13,627 nucleotides of DNA from Methanosarcinales archaeon (GCA_004212095.1 RXIJ01000023.1:1-13627); one strand, 5' to 3'; shown: positions 1 through 6,302, counted from the stretch's first letter. Numbers and translations are program-made. Notes: a model not told the origin generated them from the letters alone.

Positions 1-1
1 A

Positions 2-106
2 AATGAGAGTGATAGAAGGAAATTAATAGAAGACACGGTGTTAGTACAATCCACTAAGGAAATGGAGTCCATTTCAAGTTTTGATTGGCGTGTAAAGATA
101 CGGTAA
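2..106 (+). CDS. Possible 3' end of an unidentified upstream gene (partial)
   Basis: Frame 2 is open from the left edge for 34 codons and ends in TAA at 104-106. The reading contains a charged stretch and ends in FDWRVKIR, which looks protein-like, but I do not recognise a family. An open run of this length can arise by chance in AT-rich DNA, and no start is visible because the window cuts it. An 8-bp inverted repeat (79-86 with 106-113) spans the proposed stop and could be a 3' end structure. The opposite strand is also open here, so the call is weak. Confidence 0.25.
   Translation, partial: NESDRRKLIEDTVLVQSTKEMESISSFDWRVKIR
59..75. repeat. Small perfect hairpin, 7-bp stem
   Basis: GAAATGG (59-65) and CCATTTC (69-75) are exact reverse complements separated by AGT. 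It lies inside the doubtful partial reading frame, and no function can be assigned. Confidence 0.35.
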
Positions 107-300
107 ATCAAAATACTCTTCATGTATGTTTTATAAAAATTTCCATTTCTATTCTTCGGGATCAAATGAAGATAAGAATACAATGCATTCCATATGAGTT
201 AATTCGGATTCGATGTTTGATTCTATCCAACTGCCTTAAGAGCACCAACTAAAATTGAAACGGTCACGTTTATTAGGGGGCTGTCAAATTGTAGCAAAGT
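107..300. other. AT-rich non-coding stretch upstream of the operon
   Basis: No convincing gene, tRNA or repeat array is visible. All plus-strand frames are interrupted by frequent stops. A TTTTATAAA stretch at 129-137 resembles a TATA box but lies far from the first gene. Weak inverted repeats occur (for example 151-156 with 174-179). This stretch most likely separates the preceding transcription unit from the ribosomal operon. Confidence 0.5.
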
Positions 301-309
301 CTTTAAATA
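301..309 (+). promoter_or_regulatory. Candidate TATA box (distal) for the ribosomal operon
   Basis: CTTTAAATA matches the euryarchaeal TATA consensus YTTTAWATA exactly and is preceded by a purine-rich stretch (GCAAAG) that could serve as a BRE. Archaeal start sites lie roughly 22-27 nt downstream, near 328-333, which would leave a leader of about 175 nt before uL3. The assignment rests on motif match alone. Confidence 0.4.
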
Positions 310-435
310 TTATAACTTTGTTAGGAGAAGGCAAGTCAATGTTGAGTCCGATAGTCATAAGATAACGTTGGAATTATGATGTGAATATGTTGGCTGATAA
401 AAGCGTTGGGTTGATTAAGTAAATGCCTGTATACG

Positions 436-444
436 TTTTATATC
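436..444 (+). promoter_or_regulatory. Candidate TATA box (proximal) for the ribosomal operon
   Basis: TTTTATATC is a reasonable TATA-like element about 60 nt before the uL3 start. It would place transcription initiation near 463-470 and give a short leader of about 35-40 nt. It competes with the better consensus match at 301, and both could be used. Confidence 0.3.
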
Positions 445-504
445 AGAATCTTATTATAAGGATATTTCAGTATTGAATTGTTAAATATAAAATAAGGAGA
501 GAAA

Positions 505-1515
505 ATGCCCACCATTCATAGACCAAGACGTGGATCACTTTCATATAGCCCAAGAAAAAGATCAAAAAAAGAAGTGCCCCATATAAAGACATGGCTGCAC
601 AGTGATAAAGTAGCATTGCAGGGGTTTGCAGGTTATAAAGCTGGCATGACACACGTGATAGTTGTTGATAACAAACGAAACAGCTTAACAGAGGGTATGG
701 AAATATCTATACCGGTAACAGTAGTAGAAGTGCCAGAGATGAAGGTTGCAGCAATACGTGGATATACGAAAGACACCTATGGAAGTAATGTATCATGTGA
801 AGCATGGGCAGAAGAACACGACAGAGAACTTAAGAAAAGAATTGCTCTTTCAAAGAGTAGTAGTACCAACCATCAACTTGATAAACTTCAGCATTTAATC
901 GAAGAAGGTATTATCACTGATATAACAGCAATAGTACACACTCGTCCGAACAAGATCAGTGGCATACCCAAGAAGAAACCAGATATAATGGAGTGTGGCA
1001 TCAGTGGCAGTGACATTAAAGCGCGTTTTGAATATGCAAAATCGGTACTTGGAACTGCTGTTAAAATAAGTGACGTGTTTAAAAATGGTGACATCATCGA
1101 TGTGGTTGCTATAACAACAGGAAAAGGAACACAGGGTCCTGTGAAACGCTGGGGTATCAGCCTTATGAAGAATAAACACTCAAGAGCCGGGAGTCTTCGA
1201 CAAGTGGGAAACCTTGGACCATGGTGTCCTGCGCATGTTAGCTGGAGAGTACCGCAGCTTGGACAAACCGGTTACCAGCAAAGAACTGATTTTAATAAAA
1301 CAGTAATCAAAATAAGTGATGCAAATAAGGACGGCGTCACCCCTTCAAATGGTTTTATAAACTATGGAATAGTGAGAAACGAGTACGTGTTAGTCAGAGG
1401 CAGCGTACCAGGCCCGGTTAAAAGACTGATTCGGATGAGACATGCCATTCGGACAAAAGAGACACCACGAGAGCAACCTATACTCAAGCTTAGCTTAAAA
1501 TCAACACAGGGGTGA
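505..1515 (+). CDS. rpl3: Large subunit ribosomal protein uL3
   Basis: uL3 is one of the early-assembling 50S proteins. It binds near the 3' end of 23S rRNA and sends an extension toward the peptidyl-transferase centre. At 336 residues it has the usual archaeal/eukaryotic length, much longer than bacterial L3. Visible family signatures are HRPRRGSLSYSPRKR at the N-terminus, GFAGYKAGMTH at about 40-50 and TGKGTQGPVKRWG at about 205-217, the last forming the tip that approaches the catalytic centre. The ATG is preceded by AGGAG (495-499) at good spacing. It is the first gene of the cluster and its stop is 7 nt before the uL4 start. Confidence 0.97.
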   Translation: MPTIHRPRRGSLSYSPRKRSKKEVPHIKTWLHSDKVALQGFAGYKAGMTHVIVVDNKRNSLTEGMEISIPVTVVEVPEMKVAAIRGYTKDTYGSNVSCEAWAEEHDRELKKRIALSKSSSTNHQLDKLQHLIEEGIITDITAIVHTRPNKISGIPKKKPDIMECGISGSDIKARFEYAKSVLGTAVKISDVFKNGDIIDVVAITTGKGTQGPVKRWGISLMKNKHSRAGSLRQVGNLGPWCPAHVSWRVPQLGQTGYQQRTDFNKTVIKISDANKDGVTPSNGFINYGIVRNEYVLVRGSVPGPVKRLIRMRHAIRTKETPREQPILKLSLKSTQG

Positions 1516-1522
1516 CATCAGA

Positions 1523-2281
1523 ATGGAAGCGACAGTACTCGATTTAAATGGAAACAAAGTAAAACAGATCACCCTCCCTCTTGTATTTTCAGAACCATAT
1601 AGACCGGATCTAATCAAAAAAGCTGTTTTAGCAGCGCAGGCAAATCGCCAACAGCCATATGGTCCACACAAGTATGCTGGCTTGAATTCATCAGCAGCGA
1701 GCTGGGGGGTTGGACGTGGAGTATCAAGAATTCCACGATTAAAAAATTCAAGAAAGGCAGCACTTGTTCCACAAGCTGTTAAAGGAAGACGTGCACATCC
1801 ACCAAAACCAGAAGCTGACCGAAGTGAAAAGATAAATAAAAAAGAGAGAAGGAAAGCGATTGCGTCAGCAATAGCAGCAACAGGTGTTGAAGAGTTGGTA
1901 CGTGCACGATCTCATAAGTTCAATACAGCCTTACCAATAATAACTGTGGATGAACTTCAATCGGTATTTAGCACAGCAACTGTAATAAAGCTCACCAGAG
2001 ATATCAATGTGTATGATGACGTTATTCGAGCAAAAAGAGGAATATCAATAAGAGCAGGGAAAGGTAAACTGAGAGGCAGAAAATACAAAAGGCCAAAAAG
2101 CTTTTTGATGATAGTAAGCGAAGATAAAGGTATTGTCAAAGCAGCAAGAAACCTTCCTGGTGTTGATGTTGTGACTGTTAAAGAGCTCAACGCAGAGCTT
2201 CTTGCACCAGGAACAGATGCTGGCAGGCTGACCATCTGGAGTGAATCTGCAATAAACAAAATACAGGATATTTACAAATGA
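1523..2281 (+). CDS. rpl4: Large subunit ribosomal protein uL4
   Basis: uL4 binds 23S rRNA, and its long basic loop lines the constriction of the peptide exit tunnel. The 252-residue product has the archaeal form (sometimes called L1e/L4). The loop is recognisable at about 45-100, with YGPHKYAGLNSSAASWGVGRG followed by RIPR and a basic KGRRAHPPK stretch. The C-terminal globular half is Rossmann-like. The ATG follows GGTGA (1511-1515), which overlaps the uL3 stop. The stop overlaps the uL23 start by ATGA, implying coupled translation. In bacteria L4 autoregulates the S10 operon; nothing here shows whether that applies. Confidence 0.97.
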   Translation: MEATVLDLNGNKVKQITLPLVFSEPYRPDLIKKAVLAAQANRQQPYGPHKYAGLNSSAASWGVGRGVSRIPRLKNSRKAALVPQAVKGRRAHPPKPEADRSEKINKKERRKAIASAIAATGVEELVRARSHKFNTALPIITVDELQSVFSTATVIKLTRDINVYDDVIRAKRGISIRAGKGKLRGRKYKRPKSFLMIVSEDKGIVKAARNLPGVDVVTVKELNAELLAPGTDAGRLTIWSESAINKIQDIYK

Positions 2282-2529
2282 AATTCATTAAACATCCTTT
2301 TATGACAGAAAAAGCAACTATGTATGTGGACGATAATAATAAACTACAGTTTATAGTAGACGTTAATGCTTCAAAACCACAGATAGTACGCGAGCTTGAG
2401 AAAATCTATGATGTTAAAGTGGCAGATGTTAATACCATGATAACACCAAAGGGAAACAAGAAGACAATTATAACTTTTACAACGAAAGGCACTGCAAGTA
2501 AACTTGCTTCACAATTTGGAATATACTAA
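2278..2529 (+). CDS. rpl23: Large subunit ribosomal protein uL23
   Basis: uL23 sits at the rim of the polypeptide exit tunnel, where it helps dock SRP and the Sec translocon. At 83 residues it is the short archaeal form, without the long eukaryotic N-terminal extension. The family pattern is clear: HPFMTEKAT near the start, then KIYDVKVADVNTMITPKGNKK and a C-terminal LASQFGIY. The start overlaps the uL4 stop (ATGA), so ribosomes probably reinitiate here. The next gene begins 10 nt later. Confidence 0.96.
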   Translation: MKFIKHPFMTEKATMYVDDNNKLQFIVDVNASKPQIVRELEKIYDVKVADVNTMITPKGNKKTIITFTTKGTASKLASQFGIY

Positions 2530-2539
2530 GTGGTAAACT

Positions 2540-3256
2540 ATGGGAAAACGAATTATTGCACAAAGTAGAGGTAAAGGCTCATCTAACTACCGAGCACCAT
2601 CTCATCGATTCAAGGCAAATCTTGAACACATAAAAACAAAGCCAGGTGAGACTGTCAAAGGAGAAATCATTGACTTGATACACGATACTGCACGTTCAGC
2701 ACCCATAGCAAAAATAATACTTCCAAACCGAGAGCAGCGTTTCATACTCGTGCCAGAAGCAGTAGCAGTTGGTGATAAGATAGAATGTGGAATATCAGCA
2801 GAAATCAAACCAGGTAACACACTTCCAATCTCGCAGATTCCAGAAGGTACGTTTATCTGCAACATAGAGAACAGACCTGCCGATGGCGGGCAGTTCGCAC
2901 GTGCGTCAGGGACGTATGCAGTGTTAGTGTCTCATGAAGCAACGAAAGCTGTTGTGCAGCTTCCAAGTAAAAAAATGAAATGGCTTAACAGCAAGTGTTG
3001 TGCAACCATTGGGGTGGTAGCAGCCGGCGGGAGGAAGGAAAAGCCGTTCCTGAAAGCAGGAAAGAAATTCCACAAAATTAAAACAAGAGCTGTAAAATGG
3101 CCAAAGGTATCAGGAGTTGCAATGAACGCGGTTGACCATCCTTTCGGTGGAGGCGGTTGGCAGCACCCGGGACGGGAAAAAACCGTAAGTAGAAATGCGC
3201 CACCAGGACAAAAAGTTGGCTCAATTGCAGCAAGAAGGACTGGAAAGAGGCGGTGA
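2540..3256 (+). CDS. rpl2: Large subunit ribosomal protein uL2
   Basis: uL2 is a primary 23S rRNA binder needed for subunit association and for integrity of the peptidyl-transferase centre. The 238-residue archaeal-length protein begins MGKRIIAQSRGKGS and carries the diagnostic loop VDHPFGGGGWQHPG at about 198-211, with the conserved His-Pro that faces the active centre. It ends in a basic tail (RRTGKRR). The GTGGT stretch (2530-2534) just before the ATG is a plausible weak ribosome-binding site. The last codons (CGGTGA) double as the ribosome-binding site for uS19. Confidence 0.97.
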   Translation: MGKRIIAQSRGKGSSNYRAPSHRFKANLEHIKTKPGETVKGEIIDLIHDTARSAPIAKIILPNREQRFILVPEAVAVGDKIECGISAEIKPGNTLPISQIPEGTFICNIENRPADGGQFARASGTYAVLVSHEATKAVVQLPSKKMKWLNSKCCATIGVVAAGGRKEKPFLKAGKKFHKIKTRAVKWPKVSGVAMNAVDHPFGGGGWQHPGREKTVSRNAPPGQKVGSIAARRTGKRR

Positions 3257-3260
3257 TAAA

Positions 3261-3671
3261 GTGGCAAAGAAATCAACAACACGCTTACCGAAACGAAAAG
3301 GCGAGTTTACCTATCGCGGAAAAACAATAGAAGAACTCAAGAAGCTGAGTATTGAAGAATTTACAGGATTAGTTAATTCTCGCACCAGAAGAAGCCTCAA
3401 AAGAGGCTTATCAACTGATGAGCAAAAACTTCTTGAGAAGATTAAAGGTGATAAACCAGTGCGTACACACCTGAGACGGATGATCATACTCCCAGAGATG
3501 GTCAATAAACAGGTCATGGTACACAGCGGCAAAGAATTCAAATCATTTGAGATACTTCCAGAGATGCTTGGACACTGCTTTGGAGAATACGCGCCAACAA
3601 GAAGATTGGTGAAGCACGGATCAGTAGGGGTTGGAGCAACTAAATCCAGCAAATTCGTACCATTAAAGTGA
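3261..3671 (+). CDS. rps19: Small subunit ribosomal protein uS19
   Basis: uS19 sits in the head of the 30S subunit, beside uS13, contacting 16S rRNA and the A-site finger. I place the start at GTG 3261 (MAKKSTTRLPKRKGEF), giving 136 residues, the usual archaeal size. An ATG at 3195 is in frame, but its extra 22 residues would lie wholly inside uL2. The 3261 start has GGTGA (3252-3256) at proper spacing, formed by the uL2 stop region. The family pattern includes FTYRGKTIEELKKLS and the C-terminal FGEYAPTRRLVKHGSVGVGATKSSKFVPLK block. Confidence 0.95.
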   Translation: MAKKSTTRLPKRKGEFTYRGKTIEELKKLSIEEFTGLVNSRTRRSLKRGLSTDEQKLLEKIKGDKPVRTHLRRMIILPEMVNKQVMVHSGKEFKSFEILPEMLGHCFGEYAPTRRLVKHGSVGVGATKSSKFVPLK

Positions 3672-3680
3672 GGCAACAAA

Positions 3681-4130
3681 GTGGCAAAAGTTAATTATTC
3701 AGTCATAATGGATCAACACAATACCGCGCGAGCAATGGGATATGAATTACACATATCACCAAAAAAATCAGAAGAGCTATGCAGGGTTCTTCGCGGTATG
3801 AATCTTGGTGCTGCAAAAAAGTACATAGAAGATATTATTATTATGAAAAGAGCAGTGCCGTTTAAGAAATATACTGATGGAGCAGGGCACAAGCCCGGCA
3901 TGGGTCCTGGAAAATATCCAGTCAATGCTGCACGGGAAATACGTAAAATAATGGTTAATGCTGAAGGTAACGCCTCTTATAACGGGCTTGACCCGGAACA
4001 CATGAAAATAGCACATATAGTTACAAAAAGGGGGCGTGTTATACAGGGAATGATGCCGCGGGCAATGGGGCGTGCAACGCCTAAAAACACAGATACAGTG
4101 ACAATTGAAATGATACTGCAGGAGTCGTAA
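3681..4130 (+). CDS. rpl22: Large subunit ribosomal protein uL22
   Basis: uL22 contacts all domains of 23S rRNA, and its beta-hairpin lines the exit tunnel next to uL4. The 149-residue product starts at a GTG (MAKVNYSVIM) and shows the archaeal features: RAMGYELHISPKKSEELCRVLRGM in the N-terminal part and IAHIVTKRGRVIQGMMPRAMGRA near the C-terminus, which includes the tunnel hairpin. GAGG (3670-3673) across the uS19 stop serves as ribosome-binding site. The stop is one base before the uS3 ATG. Confidence 0.96.
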   Translation: MAKVNYSVIMDQHNTARAMGYELHISPKKSEELCRVLRGMNLGAAKKYIEDIIIMKRAVPFKKYTDGAGHKPGMGPGKYPVNAAREIRKIMVNAEGNASYNGLDPEHMKIAHIVTKRGRVIQGMMPRAMGRATPKNTDTVTIEMILQES

Positions 4131-4131
4131 T

Positions 4132-5001
4132 ATGAGCGTCGAGCGGAAATTTATGCAGGAGGGGATCAACAGGGCGCAGATTAAAGAGTACCTCTTAAAA
4201 CGCCTAAGTCGTGCAGGATATGGCGGCTTGAAAATCAATAGAACTCCAATGGGAACCCAGATAACAGTGTCTGCAGAAAAACCTGGCATAGTCATAGGGA
4301 AAAGTGGAAGAACTATTCGAAAGCTGACCGGGGATCTTGAGACAATGTTCCATCTTGAAAATCCACAAATCGATGTTCAGGAGATAGCCACCTCAGAGCT
4401 TAATGCACAGGTAATGGCAACCGTCCTTGCAAATGCATTAGAGCGGGGGATCTACTTCAGGAAAGCAGGTCACAACATGCTTAGAAGGATTATGGGGGCA
4501 GGCGCTCTTGGATGTGAAATTGTGATTTCAGGCAAACTTACAGGATCGCGTTCACGTGTTGGAAAATTTGTTTCAGGTAATATCCTGCATGCAGGAAACC
4601 CGGTGGATGAACTCGTAGATAAGGGATTTGCTACTGCAATCAAAAAACTCGGAACTCTTGGATGCAGCGTGCGAATTATTCCACCTGGTGTAGATCTTCC
4701 TGGGCAGTTTCATGCAATCCCAAGAAAAATTGAAGAAGTGATCAATGTAGAACCAAAAAAAGCAGTTGTTGTTGTTGAAAAGGAGATCGAGACGCTGCCG
4801 AAGACAACAGAAACAAAAGTAGAGGAAATGCAGGAAAAAATAGAGGAAGTAACAGAAACAAAAGTAGAAGAAGCACAAAAGACGTTTACAGATCAAGCTG
4901 ATGAAGAGAAGCGCATGCACAGTGACGTACTCGAACACAAGCACAAAGACTATGAGTACTGGCATCCTGTTACCAGAGTCCATAAAACGGAGGCTAACTG
5001 A
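4132..5001 (+). CDS. rps3: Small subunit ribosomal protein uS3 with acidic C-terminal extension
   Basis: uS3 lies at the mRNA entry channel of the 30S head and contributes to mRNA unwinding and assembly. The N-terminal type II KH domain is clear: EKPGIVIGKSGRTIRKL carries the GxxG loop (GKSG, about 56-59). The C-terminal S3 domain (about 95-200) has GAGALGCEIVISGKLTGSRSR. After about residue 205 there is a tail of about 80 residues rich in Glu, Lys and Thr, likely helical or disordered, containing a short internal duplication (TETKVEE at 226-232 and 241-247). It ends in a His/Tyr-rich stretch. Archaeal uS3 proteins often carry variable tails. The start follows the uL22 stop by one base; GGAG lies at 4121-4124. 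Confidence 0.95.
   Translation: MSVERKFMQEGINRAQIKEYLLKRLSRAGYGGLKINRTPMGTQITVSAEKPGIVIGKSGRTIRKLTGDLETMFHLENPQIDVQEIATSELNAQVMATVLANALERGIYFRKAGHNMLRRIMGAGALGCEIVISGKLTGSRSRVGKFVSGNILHAGNPVDELVDKGFATAIKKLGTLGCSVRIIPPGVDLPGQFHAIPRKIEEVINVEPKKAVVVVEKEIETLPKTTETKVEEMQEKIEEVTETKVEEAQKTFTDQADEEKRMHSDVLEHKHKDYEYWHPVTRVHKTEAN
4807..4871 (+). repeat. Internal 45-nt-period duplication in the uS3 tail
   Basis: The segments beginning at 4807 and 4852 share 17 identical bases (acagaaacaaaagtaga) and then diverge by point changes, giving two copies of TETKVEE 15 residues apart. It is a small in-frame duplication in a low-complexity tail. Confidence 0.7.
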
Positions 5002-5002
5002 A

Positions 5003-5197
5003 ATGGCAATACTTACAGTTAGAGAGATTAGAGATATGAGTAAACAAGAGCTTATTGATGAATCGGAAGGACTTAGTAGCGAGCTTATAAACGAGAGAGC
5101 AGCACTATCAGCAGGCGGCGCACCAGAAAAGCCAGGGCGCATAAGAGAGCTGCGAAAAACCATAGCAAGAATTAAAACAATACAGAAAGAAACATGA
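5003..5197 (+). CDS. rpl29: Large subunit ribosomal protein uL29
   Basis: uL29 is a small two-helix protein at the exit tunnel beside uL23, forming part of the SRP/Sec docking site. I start it at ATG 5003 (MAILTVREIRDMSKQELIDE), giving 64 residues. An upstream in-frame ATG at 4901 would only extend through the uS3 tail. GGAGG (4989-4993) precedes this start. The helical pattern (ELINERAALSAGGAPEKPGRIRELRKTIARIKT) is typical of archaeal uL29. The stop overlaps the Rpp29 start by ATGA. Confidence 0.94.
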   Translation: MAILTVREIRDMSKQELIDESEGLSSELINERAALSAGGAPEKPGRIRELRKTIARIKTIQKET

Positions 5198-5493
5198 ATA
5201 TAACTCCACACAATTTGATATATCACGAACTAATCGGGCTTAATGTAACAGTAGCTAACAGCACAAATACATGCCAGAATGGAATAAGTGGGATAATCGT
5301 TGATGAAACTAAAAATATGCTTGTTATCGAAACAAATGACAGTTGCAAGCAAATACCTAAAAAGTGTAACACATTTCATTTCGAGCTTGGAGAATATAAC
5401 GTATCAGTGTGTGGAAGTCTATTACTATCACAACCTGAAAATCGCATAAAAATGAGAAACAAGAAACATAAATTGAATTGGAGATGTGCCTGA
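5194..5493 (+). CDS. rnp1: Ribonuclease P protein component 1 (Rpp29/Pop4 family)
   Basis: Rpp29 is a protein subunit of archaeal RNase P, which removes the 5' leader of pre-tRNA; with Rpp21 it stimulates substrate recognition by the catalytic RNA. At 99 residues it has the size of the archaeal Sm-like beta-barrel. Recognisable family features are HELIGLNVTV (about 11-20), GISGIIVDETKNMLVIET (about 30-47), and IPKKCNTFHFEL (about 54-65). Its place between uL29 and uS17 is conserved in many Euryarchaeota; no eIF1/SUI1 gene is present here, unlike some relatives. The start overlaps the uL29 stop (ATGA). Its end (codons for WRCA, stop TGA at 5491-5493) overlaps the ATG of a 25-codon mini-ORF. 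Confidence 0.9.
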   Translation: MNITPHNLIYHELIGLNVTVANSTNTCQNGISGIIVDETKNMLVIETNDSCKQIPKKCNTFHFELGEYNVSVCGSLLLSQPENRIKMRNKKHKLNWRCA

Positions 5494-5501
5494 TGACACG
5501 A
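5477..5501 (+). repeat. Duplicated rnp1/rps17 junction, left copy
   Basis: This 25-bp segment matches 5554-5578 at 22 of 25 positions (differences at 5488, 5489 and 5492). It contains the Shine-Dalgarno GGAG (5480-5483) and ATGACACGA, the same first codons as uS17. It therefore looks like the original uS17 start region, now separated from the gene by an insert. Confidence 0.85.
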
Positions 5502-5570
5502 GACTGCACACAACGTCTGCAGAAAGTAACTCTCGACTATGAAGTAGTCGAGTATTGGAGATGTAACTAA
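5493..5570 (+). CDS. 25-residue mini-ORF bridging rnp1 and rps17
   Basis: The ORF runs from ATG 5493 to TAA 5568-5570 and encodes 25 residues starting MTRDCTQRLQ and ending EYWRCN. It has its own GGAG (5480-5483) 9 nt upstream. Its ATG overlaps the Rpp29 stop (TGATG) and its TAA overlaps the uS17 ATG (TAATG). The first three residues equal those of uS17 and the end (YWRC) resembles the end of Rpp29 (NWRC), as expected if the junction was duplicated around an insert. It is probably translated as a coupling bridge; whether the peptide has a role is unknown. No homologue is recognised. Confidence 0.5.
   Translation: MTRDCTQRLQKVTLDYEVVEYWRCN
5503..5527 (+). repeat. Short palindromic element copy in the rnp1-rps17 gap
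   Basis: CTGCA (5504-5508) pairs with TGCAG (5518-5522), with an inner AC/GT pair beyond a C-C mismatch. The 25-bp segment matches the reverse complement of 10413-10437 at 19 of 25 ungapped positions. It also shares ACTGCACA and CTGCAGA blocks with the copy after secY at 13575-13597. Relationship by descent is inferred from these matches. Confidence 0.6.
5532..5552 (+). repeat. Perfect 8-bp hairpin upstream of rps17
   Basis: CTCGACTA (5532-5539) and TAGTCGAG (5545-5552) are exact reverse complements around TGAAG. The hairpin lies inside the mini-ORF and ends 4 nt before the uS17 Shine-Dalgarno GGAG (5557-5560). No T-run follows, so a terminator role is unlikely; an RNA processing or translational role is possible. 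Confidence 0.65.
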
Positions 5571-5578
5571 TGACACGA
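5554..5578 (+). repeat. Duplicated rnp1/rps17 junction, right copy
   Basis: This is the partner of 5477-5501 at an offset of 77 bp, with 22 of 25 bases identical. It supplies the functional GGAG (5557-5560) and the ATG (5570) used by uS17. Confidence 0.85.
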
Positions 5579-5905
5579 AATATTGGACTTGATGTACCAC
5601 CACCGGATAGTGAATGTAATGATCCAAACTGCCCATTTCATGGAGTACTCTCAGTACGAGGTGGGGTGATAAGTGGTGTGGTGTTAAGCTCTAAAATGCA
5701 AAAAACCGTAGTTATAGAGCGTACATTTGAGAAAAGAGTTCCAAAATACGAACGATTTGAAAAACGCAGAAGCAGGATTCATGCACACAACCCACCATGC
5801 ATCTCAGCTAAAGAGGGAGATTGGGTACGTATAGCAGAATGCCGCCCATTAAGTAAAACAAAGAGTTTTGTCGTAGTGGAGGTTGTAAATAATGATCGGG
5901 CTTAA
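5570..5905 (+). CDS. rps17: Small subunit ribosomal protein uS17
   Basis: uS17 is an OB-fold primary 16S rRNA binder of the 30S body. The 111-residue protein has the archaeal N-terminal extension with CNDPNCPFHG (about 16-25) and the OB-fold core beginning at GVVLSSKMQKTVVIER. The conserved region VPKYERFEKRRSRIHAHNPP and the C-terminal GDWVRIAECRPLSKTKSFVVVEVV complete the match. The start is ATG 5570, with GGAG 9 nt upstream, overlapping the TAA of the mini-ORF. A 76-bp gap separates it from Rpp29, unusually large for this operon. Its last 14 nt overlap uL14. Confidence 0.95.
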   Translation: MTRNIGLDVPPPDSECNDPNCPFHGVLSVRGGVISGVVLSSKMQKTVVIERTFEKRVPKYERFEKRRSRIHAHNPPCISAKEGDWVRIAECRPLSKTKSFVVVEVVNNDRA

Positions 5906-6290
5906 AGCAAATATTCCGCGGTCACTAAGCACCTCTTCACGTATTCACTGTGCTGACAATACTGGAGCAAAGGTTGTTGAAATAATATCGGTTAAAAAAT
6001 ATCGTGGCGTCAAAAACCGACATCCTCGTGCAGGAATCGGCGATATGATTATTGCATCAGTCAAAAAAGGCACTCCAGAGATGCGAAAGCAAATAGTTAC
6101 CTGTGTAGTGATACGCCAAAAAAAAGAGTTCAGACGGCCTGACGGGATTAGGGTATCTTTTGAAGATAATGCAGTGGTACTTATAGATGAAACAGGCATT
6201 CCAAAAGGCAGTGAAATTAAAGGGCCTGTGGCAAGAGAACTGGCAGACAGATTTCCAAAGATTACATCCACTGCTACAATTGTTGTATGA
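5892..6290 (+). CDS. rpl14: Large subunit ribosomal protein uL14
   Basis: uL14 is on the subunit interface of 50S, forming an intersubunit bridge and contacting translational GTPases. The 132-residue product matches the family throughout: SRIHCADNTGAKVVEIISVKKYRG (about 17-40), GDMIIASVKKGTPEMRK, and the C-terminal EIKGPVARELADRFPKI. The ATG is preceded by GGAGG (5878-5882) inside uS17, and the two genes overlap by 14 nt in different frames. The short spacing to uL24 suggests continued coupling. Confidence 0.97.
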   Translation: MIGLKANIPRSLSTSSRIHCADNTGAKVVEIISVKKYRGVKNRHPRAGIGDMIIASVKKGTPEMRKQIVTCVVIRQKKEFRRPDGIRVSFEDNAVVLIDETGIPKGSEIKGPVARELADRFPKITSTATIVV

Positions 6291-6302
6291 GGTTAAGGTG
6301 TG

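Noticed and set aside
376..397. Box C-like ATGATGT and box D-like CTGA, suggesting a C/D guide RNA in the leader
   Set aside because: The C box is imperfect and no convincing C'/D pair follows, so chance is likely in AT-rich DNA.
595..621. CTGCA...TGCAG pair inside uL3 as another element copy
   Set aside because: It lies in a conserved coding stretch (LHSDKVALQGFAGY), has a 17-nt loop and lacks the extended match, so it is explained by codons.
3195..3260. ATG start 22 codons upstream for uS19
   Set aside because: The extension lies wholly inside uL2 and does not resemble uS19. GTG 3261 has a correctly spaced Shine-Dalgarno.
4583..4596. Perfect 14-bp palindrome TCCTGCATGCAGGA inside uS3
   Set aside because: It encodes part of the uS3 core (ILHAG) and has no spacer or neighbouring repeats. 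It is treated as coincidental despite the CTGCA/TGCAG core.
4901..5002. ATG start 34 codons upstream for uL29
   Set aside because: The extra residues are a shifted reading of the uS3 tail. ATG 5003 has GGAGG upstream and gives the normal length.
4573..5226. 217-residue open frame on the minus strand across uS3 and uL29
   Set aside because: It is antisense to two clear ribosomal genes, and its Phe/Cys/Ser-rich composition is typical of a shadow frame.
5493..5578. Programmed translational bypassing (identical take-off and landing starts with a hairpin between)
   Set aside because: The right copy has its own Shine-Dalgarno and start and encodes complete uS17. The upstream ORF ends in a stop, so no bypass is needed.
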